In this document: piece by piece, positions 1 through 11,055 of the stretch
How positions within the stretch are numbered: the stretch's first letter is position 1
Layout of the letters: each line of letters begins with the position of its first letter
Source of the DNA: Bifiguratus adelaidae
Taxonomy: Eukaryota; Mucoromycota; Endogonomycetes; Endogonales
Reading direction: 5' to 3'
DNA length: 59,230 bases
NCBI GenBank assembly: GCA_002261195.1
Contig: MVBO01000037.1
Span: 58,207-117,436 of the forward strand
The notes under the pieces: generated by a model
Told to the model about the DNA's origin: nothing
Databases searched by the model: none
Seen by the model: only the letters and a program-made list of their open reading frames with translations
Made by a program: the position numbers and the translations under genes

Positions 1-403
1 ATTTAGTGACGACATCGGCGTTATTATAAAGTACAATCAATGACACGGCATGGACACTCTCTACACTCGTTCTACAGGATACGTGGCAGATAGCAGGGGA
101 CGGTGATGCTTCAAGTCGAATGGCCCTTTTGCGTGGCTTTCTCTGCCCCTCAGCACGCTTAGAACACCGTGATGGTTAGCAGTCTTCTATGATGTCATTG
201 ACGGTTGTACCATATATGATAGAGTTGTTACACAAGGGACGACATTCTGGACTATTGTTACAGCATTGTTCATGGCTTGGCCAACAAATTCAAGGCATGC
301 TGGAGGTATACGCATTTATTACATATTAAAACGAAGCCACTTTGTCAATAAACAGAGCTAGGAAGAGTCTACACGTTATAAAGCGAGAATCCCATGATTT
401 TTG
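1..403. other. No gene seen; 3' side of the permease gene
   Basis: This AT-leaning stretch lies beyond the stop codon of the minus-strand permease. I see no coding frame with family resemblance and no RNA gene. It probably holds the permease 3' UTR and ordinary intergenic sequence. Confidence 0.5.
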
Positions 404-2223
404 TTAAAGGTTGGCGTTCTCTACTTGGGCTTCGTAGACCTTCTCGCCTCCCTGAGCGTTGAATTGATCTACGCCATCATGGTCAACATCCTCAACGACT
501 GGCTTGTGTACATCAATGCCGTCTTCATCAACTTCACGAATTGGTCCCTTGAACCATTTCCGACCATCGAGAGCAAAGTATCCCATGGCAAGACCAATGA
601 CTGCCACAAATGGAGCAAAGGCCCAATTCATATTGTCTACTGTCACCGGGGCCGAAGTTGGAGCTAGGAAAAGAGCGGTGGTGACAAGGATCCAGCTGCA
701 GGAGATAAATCCAATGACATAGGTGAATTTGCCGAGATTGAACGGACCAGGCACGAAGTTCATGCGACCACTCGTCATGCGCAGGTAAATGGGAATAAAG
801 TAGGAGGCGTTGGAGGCGATGGTATTGACAGAGACAATAGCGCTGTAGACGGTGGGGTTGGGAATTAGGTAAAGGCAGCCAATGACAAAGGCAAACATGA
901 TGTTGAACCAGCAGGCGTACATGGGAGCACGGGTGGTGGGATGGAGGGTGTGGAGATACTTAGAGAAGGGCTACGAAAAGCGAGATGAGAAAATGTCTGA
1001 GAGTGGTCTACAATGTAGCTTACCATAGCACCGTCCCGAGCAAAAGCGTACACCATTCTCGTGGAGCCAAGGACCAAACTAGAGCCCGAAAAGAAGGATC
1101 CCACAAAAGTAATCACCAAGAAGAAGATGGTAAGCGCAGGGCCCACTCCATCCAGCCAAATTTGAGCCATGGCCATGCCTGCACTATAATTGATAATCTG
1201 AGCTTCGTAATCCTGGATACAGAAAGCCATAGCGATACCAAAAATAAGACCGAGGATGGAAACAGCGGCAATGGAGTAAACAATGCCCTTTGGCGAGCCC
1301 TCTTGAGCACCCTGCGTTTCCTCAGCCATGTGAGCTGCCGTGTCGTATCCAGAGATGGTATATTGAGCCGCCAAAAGTCCCAGCATGAAACCCCAACCGT
1401 AAGGGAAACCCGTCTCGTTTTGCTGATCCGTAAGGACCCGTTGGGCGGAAGGCTTGTTGGGGGTCAAAGCGAGCGATATAATCACAATGAGAAGAACACC
1501 AATGATGTACCACCAAGCCGCGACCGTATTCAACCAGGCATTGATGCGAATGCTCAAAGAATTGAGGATACCGTGAAGGACCAAGATACCGACAAAGATT
1601 CCAAAGGTGTGATAGGTGCTGAGGTTCAGATCGGGGTTGGTAATCATGGCTATGGAGGTGACCACTTGGGCAGCTCCCAAATCAATCGAGGTAATAGCTA
1701 CGGAAAGTCCAAGCCAGTTGAAATATCCGACAACCCAGCACATGAGAGGTACGTGCTCTCCCTTGGCCAAGCGCGATGTCCAATAATAAAGACCACCGGT
1801 AGTTGGAAAAGCTGAACAAATTTCCGCGAGATTGAGACCGACACAGAATGTGCAGACGGCTACCAAGAGCCATCCCCAGACCAAAGTGACTGGTCCTCCG
1901 GATGATACAGTGACATCGAAAAGAGGTACGACTGAAGTAAGGATGGACATGCAAGAAATAGTGATGAACATGTTGGACAGGTAGCCCATGGAACGGCTCA
2001 AGTTCTGTAGATACCAGGATTTAGCTCTTGATATTCACTAAAGCACGTAAGCACGGTCTGTATTTACCTGCTTGTAGCCAAGCTTGGCCAGCAATATCTC
2101 ATCGGCATTCAGGACTTTGCCGCCCTGCTCAACATAATGAGGAGGCTGCTTTTCCTCGATCGTTGCATCGCTGCTCTTGCTATTGATCACGTCGCCTGTG
2201 AAGGTGGGGGACGCGGTGGACAT
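404..2223 (-). CDS. APC-superfamily amino-acid/GABA/choline-type permease
   Basis: A plasma- or vacuolar-membrane transporter that would import amino acids, GABA or choline; the substrate cannot be told from sequence. Three exons (2223-2068, 2004-1024, 970-404) give 567 residues, a usual length for fungal APC permeases. The soluble N-terminus (about 55 residues) is followed by the first helices with the loop motif SRSMGYLSNMF, then about twelve hydrophobic segments. A loop contains YDTAAHMAEET, the conserved acidic-loop motif of the fungal GABA/choline permease group. The C-terminus is charged and rich in Asp and Val. Introns use GTAAAT and GTAAGC donors. The start is the first ATG, in frame with the conserved region. 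No related gene lies next to it. Family assignment is firm; a GABA (Uga4-like) or choline role is only a guess. Confidence 0.9.
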
Positions 2224-3205
2224 GGCTTTGTTGAATGTAGTGTCTGGTTATGTGAAGGCTTTGTTGGATGCAGCTTCGTACAACGTTTCCGAGTCTTAAC
2301 CGACAGGAAGGTGGAAGAGTGATATGAAATGGAATGCTCCTCAAGACCTACGGAACGGTGTTGATTAAGCTTTCAAGGGTTAAAATGAATGGAAGCTTTG
2401 GATAATCGCACCGTTTTGCTTAGTGGACAAGACAAGTCAGACAAACAAGGATCAGTATCCTGAATGTCCTTTTTATATAAGAGCAAGGTTTTATCTCTCC
2501 ACAGGATCCGTCCGGCTGCCTGGCCCAGGTGAAGGACGATTACCAAATTAGGATACCGACCTTTTTTCGTCTTTATCCTTTTCCGCCCAGCATTTCGGAG
2601 CGCTTGCTCTACAAGAACGATAAGATGCTTCCTTCTAGGCTTATCAGTTTGTTTGCTCGGGGACAACTGCGGATGCAAACATATGAAAAAAGCCAGCAGA
2701 AGTCTATGAGATGCTCGAGGACAAAATAAGCTCAGATGCATGAAACGCGTGAAAAAATTGGGACCATGCGAACTGCGTGCTCTCGCGCGCCCACGTCTCT
2801 CATACCACAGTCAATCAAACCAAGAGCGTACGTCTATCTTGCATTAAATGCCTCAACTTTTCCACGCCAATTGGGCTGTTTATTCTTGAGGTGTGACAAA
2901 AGTGAGGTTCGCGGTCATGTGTATGTCGACCAATCAGGATTCCCGGCGCTGCGTGGTTTAAAATCCCTCGTTCCTTGTCGGGGCATGTGATAAGGCATAA
3001 CAAGTATGGCCAAATTCGATAAGTTTCTGGAAATAACAAGCATAGATAGCCAGATCTACCACCGATCGATTGGCTTGCGACCCGTTCGCGTGGCGCGTAT
3101 GCTGTCATTTGGAGTGTACAGATGAGCCATTTGTGACAGAGATAGACAACAATGAGGATATTCCAGGTAGGAATTTTTTTTTATCAAGCATCTACATTCG
3201 TCATC
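2224..3205. other. Intergenic region between permease and ARPC3
   Basis: About 980 bp holding the permease promoter side and the ARPC3 3' side, both on the minus strand. An open frame of 122 codons at 2373-2741 (minus) starts with ATG but has no recognisable family, no conserved motif and a basic, low-information composition, so I do not call it a gene. No repeat or RNA gene was seen. Confidence 0.45.
2472..2479 (-). promoter_or_regulatory. Possible TATA box of the permease gene
   Basis: On the minus strand this reads TATATAAA, about 250 bp before the permease ATG. It would imply a 5' leader of roughly 200 nt. Only the motif supports it. Confidence 0.3.
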
Positions 3206-3978
3206 CTACAGACTTAGACCCATAAACTTGCGCTTCTGCGTCTGGAAGCAGAGCCACCATTTACTTGGCTTGCCATCGTGCGGTGCTTCGGCACCACCTA
3301 ATGTTGGCTCGTACACCCGATCTATGAGACGCAAAGCGAGTTCTTGGCGTGCCTGTTGTAGGTATTGGCGGAGTTGTTCTGTTGTCATCACATTATGTTA
3401 GACATGGAAGGCAGTGCCATAACGAGCACTTACCATTATCGGCCCGATTTTGTGACAATGGGTATACTCCGTTTAGAGGAAAGCCTGGATCGCCTGGAAT
3501 GCTGAAACTGCTGACGGCCAAAGTTCCCAGTACCTTGATGGCTTCCTGCTTGTTATCATTGCCTTTCATGTTGGCGAGTTTGCTCAAGCATTCGGATATA
3601 AAGAGAATGAAGTAGATCAAGTCGCGGTCACCATTTCCCTTGATTTCGAAATTGCGAAAGAAGACGTTGGCACGGAACAAGTTCAATGCCTCATCAATTA
3701 TGTCGTCGGCAGAAGGGTCTGCGGCTATACATGGGTTATGAGCCATCCGTGCTTGCGATCCATATAAAAGACGTCAACGCTTGGCACTTACCGTATGGAG
3801 CGGGTCCTTTCACCTTTGTCTTCAGTGGATAAAGACCCATGCCTGATACAACGCGGACACCATCAACATCATTAAATTGTGAATGATAAGCCTAAAAGAG
3901 ACGTCAATAGCGTGTTCCAGCTCTTGCCTAGCGACATCATAGCAGCCTCATCCCAACTGGCAAATTGACAGCCGACAT
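3206..3978 (-). CDS. ARC18: ARP2/3 complex subunit 3 (p21-Arc)
   Basis: A subunit of the seven-protein ARP2/3 complex that nucleates branched actin at endocytic patches. Four exons (3978-3958, 3891-3792, 3724-3434, 3378-3206) give 194 residues, slightly longer than the usual 175-180. Family landmarks in order are PAYHS near the N-terminus, [67 protein letters not shown], and the C-terminal KPSKWWLCF. The first exon is only 21 nt (MSAVNLP); I chose it because it joins in frame to AYHSQ and restores the conserved PAYHS, but its donor (GTTGGG) is not ideal and the first few residues are the least certain part. ARPC3 and the neighbouring clathrin heavy chain both act in endocytosis; I see no sign that this adjacency is functional. 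Confidence 0.93.
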
Positions 3979-4361
3979 CTTGCCGGAGATGGCTTCACAA
4001 AGTATTGCCATAGCGTTGGACAAGGTCACGCTTGACAACCGCTCCAGTCTACTCTACGTACCGGCATTGTGCGATGTCGTTGCTAAGGTGTACCAACAAG
4101 CTTGTCAATGCCAAGGATATATGAATGCGTAAAGGGCCTAAACATAACAATGGATTGTAAGTTGAATGCAATGTAAGAGGTAGCTTTATCTGCTCGTTAA
4201 CCGAGGCGAGTACTTACGAGGACCTGGCACGAGCTTCCAGCGCACTTCAACGTCAAGGATTCAAAGGTCACAGGCTCCAGAAATTGTCGACGTCACGAAA
4301 ATCTAATGATGTCATATATTTGGAAGCCAAAACATAAAGCACAAAGGGTAGACGTTTTTAT
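3979..4361. other. Short intergenic region, ARPC3 promoter
   Basis: This 383-bp gap between the clathrin stop and the ARPC3 start, both minus-strand, must contain the ARPC3 promoter. It holds an ATF/CREB-like core, GACGTCAC, at 4289-4296 and another ACGTCA near 4250. No coding frame was seen. Confidence 0.4.
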
Positions 4362-7300
4362 CTAGAATCCATAAGGACTTCCAGTCATTTGCGACTGGAG
4401 ACCATTGTATGGCGAGCCAGTCATCATGGGTGATTGTTGCGGTGGCATAAGGGCATTGCCTTGTCCGGTAGCGGATCCTTGAGTCAGCATCAAGGGATTA
4501 CCCAATCCTCCCATCACAGGCGCTGGAGCTACAGAAAGGGTTTGTTACATGAGGTAGTCAACAAAACACGTAAGGTTTACCTTGAGACTCCTGTGAAGCG
4601 GCCTTCTCTTCTAAATCTTTGACATTCCTCTCCAACATGCCAATCTTGTTGAATTGTTCGCGCATAATGTTGATCATGTAGGGCAAAGTGAAATCGTTTA
4701 GTCCATGGCGCCACGAAAGCTCCATGATTACGTCCGGTCGCATAAGATCGTAGCACACATAGAGCATGGCGGCAAAGCATTCTCGGTTTCCAATTTCGAC
4801 AAAGTATTGCAAAAGCTCCTCTGCGATATCGGTGCTCTTGGAATCAGCGGCGGTTTCCATTGCGTCCTTGAACAGTTTGTCTTGTTTGGACAGAGCAATG
4901 GATTGCTGCCATCTCTTGTTTTGCTTGTACAAATGAGCCGCAATACGTCGGAATTCTAGGAGCTCGTGATTCTCCAGCCTTTGGGCTAAGGTGATGCTGT
5001 CGAAATTATCATAGGTGTCGATAGAATCGCGTAATGCCGCATAATCTTCCTCCTCGATGAGTAAATCATTGTAGGCAGTGTTGACAGCCTTGTTGTTGGC
5101 ATTCTGAACAGACACCAGGTATGCACGGATGAGTGGAACGTTGTCAGATTTCTCAAACATTTGCACGACCCTGGTGTGATCAATACGAGGCGTCAATGTG
5201 GCAAGTATATCGGGAAGAAGCATAGGTTGCTCGTTCAGATAGAAACGGAGAGCCTACACAACATCAACAGTCAACATCAAATCCCACCCTCTCTAGTGTT
5301 GCTGTAAACTTACCTTGTAGAAAACTTCTGTATTGCCAACCTTCACAATGATGTCCTTGAAAGCTTGGTGCTCCCAAGCATCTGGGGAATGTTCCATCAT
5401 TGCAGCGGCGGCATTATCATATTCGTCATAGTGAACGTAGAGAAATACCAGCTCCCGCCATAGATGTGCTTCTTCGCAGGAGCGGATGACTTTGGGAATG
5501 TTGATGCGAGCGACGAACAGCTTGAGGTGTTCCATCAGCATCTCTGGGCGATATTTGGCATAAAGGATCGCTAGTTCTGTGAACATGCCCATATGCGCTC
5601 TCTCTAATCCCAGACCAGCTTCCAATAATGCGATGAGCTCGTCAAAGTAGCCGTTGCGCTCGTAAGTGCGAATGAGCTCCTCTAGTTCTTCAGCGTGGAC
5701 GACAATGTGAAGACCACAGATTTGTGCCAGGCGGAATTCCTTATTCTCGATACAAGCCGCATTGACTTCCTTCCATACCTTGGTGCTATTGGCTTTGCGG
5801 GCGCAATCAACGGCTTGCTGATACTCGCCAATGTAAACCAACGTAGAAGCAAGACGAGCATAATTGGAAATACTTGAGAACAAGATCCTGGCCGCCTCGT
5901 ACATTCGGTCGTCAAAACACCTATCACCGACTGCTTGAATCTGGGCAATGTTTGGACTAGAGAGGAAGTCTTCCATGTCGCTTAGCCTGTTTGTCTTGGC
6001 GTAAGCAAACAGGAGCTCGGTCTCTATGAATGGTTCTCGCGAATGCTTTCGGGCAATTTGCAAGTAGCGGACTAAATCGTCGTATTTATCAGCTCTGGAA
6101 GCATAGGCAACCACTTCCATATAGTTGCTGGGATCGTTAGCCCGGATGTAGGAGTCAATGGAGTCCTTGATGCGCATGTTGTCCAATTGGGCTTTAGCAA
6201 GCTTGCTCCAAGTCTCGGGTTGGTCGGATTTTTCGGCGAATTCATAAGCACGATCCAGGTTATCGACATTGTTGATGAGCACGTCGATGGCTTCGGCGTT
6301 CAGGTGGTATTTTTGATAGATGGTGAAACCTTCTTCATTAAGACCGGCATCTATCGCAAGCTTGGCAATTTCCGGAGCATCATAGTTGTCGAGGCGAGTA
6401 ACATATTCCATGACTTTTGAGTGATCAGCCTTGATCGCAGTGAGAATGAGAAGGTTCTGCAGGTTACGGTTGTCGCTGAATGCGGAATTCTCCAAGACAA
6501 TCTTCTCAAGGAGCTCTATTAATTCGTTTGGTAGGTCAGCCGCCATGAAGGCCTTGACAGTAATAGAGACATCCTCGGGATCCGAGGACTCTTGAAGCGC
6601 TGTTCCAACGACTTGGTCGATCAGCTGACGACGATATTGGTTAGACTCGCGAAGGACATGTCCCCAAAGTGTGGGATCCCGTCTCTTGACTAAATATCTG
6701 GCCTGGTGCTTGAACATTGAGTTCTCGTTGGTGATGTTGACAAGTTCATAATCGCACTGTCCCTTTTGGTAACAGATGAATGCAAGATAAGGATCCCGCT
6801 TCTCGCAGAATTTTCCAATAGCCTTGGGATCGTAAAAGTCGTTCTCTTTTAAGAAAGGTTCAGGGTTATTGTTCGTGTCGATATAGATCTTCGCGAGGGT
6901 GTTGTAGACTTCAGTGTCCTGACTGCCTTCGTTGACACGGATTTCCAACCACGGTAGCAGTAACTTGAGACGGTTGCGTTTCTCTACCTCATCCGACAAT
7001 TGATCAACAGGAACAGGCCCCTTGACGGACATCAATAAATTCTTGATGACTGTCTCGTCACAGCCAACGTCGAGAAGGCCGCCAATGACCTCGGGAGTGC
7101 GAGAGGGATTGACTTGCTGAACATACACTTCGATGTACTTTTCCAAGTGGTTGTGGTAAAGATAGAGGACGAGATCGTGAACAAAATCGAAACGGTCGCA
7201 TACGATGATAAGAGGAAGTTGGTCGCTGAGTTTTGCCTCCTTGAGGAAATTCTTGACCTTCTCTGGGTCATAGTAGTTGCTTTCGCGACAAATACGCTCC

Positions 7301-9889
7301 ACCTCCTTCATTTGACCAGTGCGGCAAGCTGCTTGAATGTACTTGAAATGGACAAGAGGATCTTGACTGAGGTTCACAATGGATCCGAGATAATAGTACA
7401 GGCCTTCGTTCGTCTTGTAGCTCTCAAACAAATCGATCAAGTTGTGGGGTTGCAATTGCTCGGAATATTTGGTCGCCACTTGTACGCAGATCTGCAAGTT
7501 CTGGCGGAGGTTCGTTGCGAGCATTTCCTTCAAACACTCCAAAGTTTGATCAACCGAGAGACGCCCAAAGTAGTTCACCGCCCATTCCGGGTTCAATGAG
7601 CTGGTATGAGGCAGAATCCTTTTGATATCATGGATATCGGTGTAATGCTCAAGGGCACGTTGATAGAGACCAGCTTTCTCACACAATGGACCGATGACGG
7701 ACTTGTCATAGTGCGTGAACATTTCGCTGCCAAGAATGGCATCGGCAACTTGCGGAGCATGCACCAAGTTCAATTCGAGCACTCGCGTTTGAAGGGCGCC
7801 TTGCTCTGGGTTGTCACCAGCCAATGCGTCCAACAAGAATGAGGTAGCCTGTTGAATCAAATTTTGCGACATAAACACATCCACGATGCGATCAAGATCA
7901 AGTAACGGGCCCTCTTCATCCTTGGCGAGTAAAGTAGCGAATTCCGCGCCCCTTTCAGGATCGATTCGCATAATATGTTGGAGGAGCGAGGCATAATCCG
8001 GTTGATATCCCACCTTCTTGGCATAGAGTATGATTTTGCTGTACTGTTGCGTCTCTGCGAAGCAAGCAATAACCTTGTTCGGTACTTCAGCCCGGAGATA
8101 TACTGAAAGAGCCAAAGTGAGATCGTACTGCTTCACCAGATCACCGAGTTCTTCGCTGCACTCCAGTTTATCCTCCTTCAACCACTTCTCCAGCAATTGT
8201 TTGCGCCCTTGGAGTAAAACAGGTCGAGAAAGCTCCAAAGATTCGTAACGATTGAGTTTTCCCCTCTCGAGCAATATACCAAAGTATTGCAAAATGGGCG
8301 AGGGGCCGGCTTGCCCAGCAGGAATTTGCTTGAACCGGTCAATGGTCTGGGGAGTACGCAGTATGCCCTGATGGAATGCGTTAATATGTCTTTCACTTAG
8401 ATCAAAATGCAGACGTACCCTTGGAGAGCTAGCGGCTACTTTGGCGGCTTCGGAGAAGTTGCCAGAAGCGAACAACTGATTGAAGCGTTGAACATACAAG
8501 TCATCGGCACCGGGCAAACCATTGCGTGAAGCAAGTCGTATCGCCAAATCCATGTTGCCAAGAGTATTCATGATGTAGGGAATAATCGTGTTCTCGTCAA
8601 CAGTGACCGATAGAACCTGGAATCATCCAAGGCTCTAGAGACAATCGCATATATATATCGGTCGACTTACCTGTCCCTTCTTGTTGATGGCAATGATACC
8701 GCCCGTGGATTCGTGGTCGGCAGTTATGAAGATGGTGTCGCCACTAATTCTATTCATGTATATGCATGTACCCGTCTCCAAGTCATACAAGTGTATGAAG
8801 CCAAACTTGGTGACCATATAGATGATGTCGTATTTTTTGGAGACTTGCATCGCGACGGGGAAGTCTTGCGTGGCTTCAGCCGGGAAGTAGATATCGACAG
8901 CGCATTTCTGGAAACGAGGTTGGCCTTCTTTAGGATCGACTTCGATGATGTGAAGCTTGGCACCGGTAGCGGTGCGCACAGCGAATGTGAACAATTTGGA
9001 TGGTCCAGGGGAGCCTTCCAAGGTGAGTTCTGCAAAAGCTGCCGCATGGCCTTCGATAGGCTGACTCACGCCGCGATCCCGAGAGTACAATTGCATAGCG
9101 CCCACTACGCGATTTTGTTGAGCAGTAATGCCAACAAGCACCATCCATTTGTCATCAGAATTGACCTTGTAGTTAATAATCTGACAGCCGCTTAGGTTGG
9201 CGTGACGGTCAAACACCTTCTGAGGTTGAGATTCCCCTTCCATAGACCAATGATACACAGCTGTATCAGTCACCAATCCCAGGGTTTTGACCGAAATCCA
9301 CTTCCAAAAGACAACATCCTCGTGCATGACATGCGATTTTACTTTGGACTTCATCTCAATGTTGAAAATCTGCAGTTGTCGGTTTGCTGTAGTCATCAAA
9401 GTCAGCGGTGATTGCTCTACGGGCAGGCCAATCAGCACCTACCTTTGAGAGCCATGACTTTTGAGACAGGATTCATGATGACGGAATCAGCGGTAATGGG
9501 TCGGCGCAAGATATCATTTCCTTGAGCCATATCTATGATTGCGACTTGATTCTGCTCATTCACCTTTTCCCGTACGCATATGAAGCGATCCGACTCCATT
9601 GTGACCGTGTTAAAGCTTATAGAGGCTACATTGATGCCCAGCTGCGTGAGCTGTTATAAGGCGCAGTTGTTATTAGTAAATGGCTACCGGCAAAGCAAGC
9701 CAAACGCATTGGAAACCCATGTTGAAGGAGACGACGTCACCAAGACGATAGGCATCTCGCCTGAAGCCGCGCGGTAACCAAGCGTAATATCGGCGAAGCG
9801 ACCTGCGATGCGCAAGCTACCCATTCCCATTATCTCCCGACACATACCTGAGCATGTTCCTGGAACTTGATGGGTAATTGTTCCCCCAT
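4362..9889 (-). CDS. CHC1: Clathrin heavy chain
   Basis: Forms the triskelion legs of clathrin coats at the plasma membrane, Golgi and endosomes. Six exons (9889-9848, 9650-9443, 9386-8671, 8616-5314, 5253-4581, 4528-4362) sum to 5109 nt, 1702 residues, close to the usual 1650-1680. The 14-residue first exon reads [14 protein letters not shown], the near-universal clathrin N-terminus, and splices to [13 protein letters not shown]. The N-terminal beta-propeller covers about residues 1-330 (for example [31 protein letters not shown]). The alpha-solenoid of clathrin repeats follows to about residue 1600, then the trimerisation region ([15 protein letters not shown]) and a Met/Gln/Pro-rich tail. 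The short last exon is supported by PLMLT, which matches the clathrin C-terminal LMLT element, and ends in YGF. The single large exon of 3.3 kb carries most of the rod. There are no internal stops. Confidence 0.97.
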
Positions 9890-10236
9890 CTTGGACCACA
9901 AGTAAACTGTCGTACGCCGTCGACACTAACAAGCAGGGGTATAGATAGAATAGGTCACCCTTGACCTATATGGAGCCAGCACAAGCTTACACGTGAGCAT
10001 AACACTAGGAGTAGCCTGTATCCCATACTCACACTCTGAGGAACAAGAGAAAGCCCGTGAGATGTCTATGGCTAACGAACGTCTACCTGCACGGAAGCCG
10101 ACCAAGTGATGTCAGTTTTGATGACGTCGCTAATTTATTTCCGGTTGAAGCGAAGATTAAGTTCATTTTATACAGAGCCCATATTACACAATCAGCAGAG
10201 TATCCTGTTGGCGAGATCGCATCGCACTATCCTGGT
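9890..10236. other. Intergenic region with clathrin promoter
   Basis: About 350 bp between the clathrin start codon and the SmE stop codon, both minus-strand. It holds TGACGTCG, an ATF/CREB-like element, at 10122-10129. No coding frame was seen. Confidence 0.4.
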
Positions 10237-10885
10237 CTATTCTATCGATTGAATGAGCGTAATGTTGTCTCCTTTTAGCAGTATGCGACCTAGAGAAGAA
10301 ACAACGTTCAATAACGGAGCGCGTAACAACAGAGCTTGATCGTATCATTGGACTAACCTATGGGTTGCCTGAATCCCTTTTTTGTGTATACTTCCTCTGC
10401 ATCATCGAGTACCAGGTTCATGAATTCGTCAAAGCCCTATTGAAGAGCGCGCCATGTTAGCCATACATGTCTTTGGATATCCACCGCCAGAAACAAAAGG
10501 TCACCAAAGACTGGTGTGCTCCACAGCCCATTGAAAAGACCTTCGAGCGACGATGCAGCGTAGCAAAGCGCCTCATGTCTTGAGCACAGCCCACATGTAC
10601 TTCAATACTCACGATAATGCGACCCTCGATCCGAAGATCAGTCTGTTCAAAAAGCCAAATCTGCACCTTGGAACGCTAGACAATAAACTTGCCATCAGTA
10701 TTCTGAGCGCGACAAGTGCATTTGTACGACTCAAATGTGCACTTACGTTCTGCAGATACCTGAATATCAGGTTCTAGAGAGGTGGTGAAGAGGATCCAGT
10801 TAGCGTGGAATCCTAAATGTTGAGACACGAGTTTTGAAGCACTTACAATGGGCTGCACCATAATTTTTTGAACTTTGGTCGACAT
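10237..10885 (-). CDS. SME1: Small nuclear ribonucleoprotein E (SmE)
   Basis: A component of the heptameric Sm ring that binds the U-rich Sm site of U1, U2, U4 and U5 snRNAs. No single open frame spans the gene, so it is easily missed. Five tiny exons (10885-10847, 10773-10747, 10675-10613, 10436-10358, 10289-10237) join in frame to 261 nt, 86 residues, compared with 92 in human. Pieces in order: STKVQKIMVQPI, then NLIFRYLQN, then RSKVQIWLFEQTDLRIEG (Sm1 motif), then GFDEFMNLVLDDAEEVY (Sm1 core with D-x-N), then GRILLKGDNITLIQS (Sm2 motif). All introns start with GT and end with AG. A GACGTCA element lies about 25-30 bp upstream of the ATG. Four introns in 86 codons is very dense. Confidence 0.96.
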
Positions 10886-11055
10886 GCTGGTAGATTGTGT
10901 GGTGGTGCGACGTCAAGGGAACGATTTCAAGGTTGATCGCGCAAAGCTTTCTTTCGACCAAGGTGAGAATTCGTGAATTGATGACGTGCAAAATTTGGCT
11001 GTGCCATTTTTCTAGTAGATGAATGCTGTACATTGAATGTCCTTTATTGCTCTAT

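Noticed and set aside
2373-2741. 122-codon open frame on the minus strand with an ATG
   Set aside because: No family resemblance, no motif, no splice partners; it lies in the promoter side of the permease.
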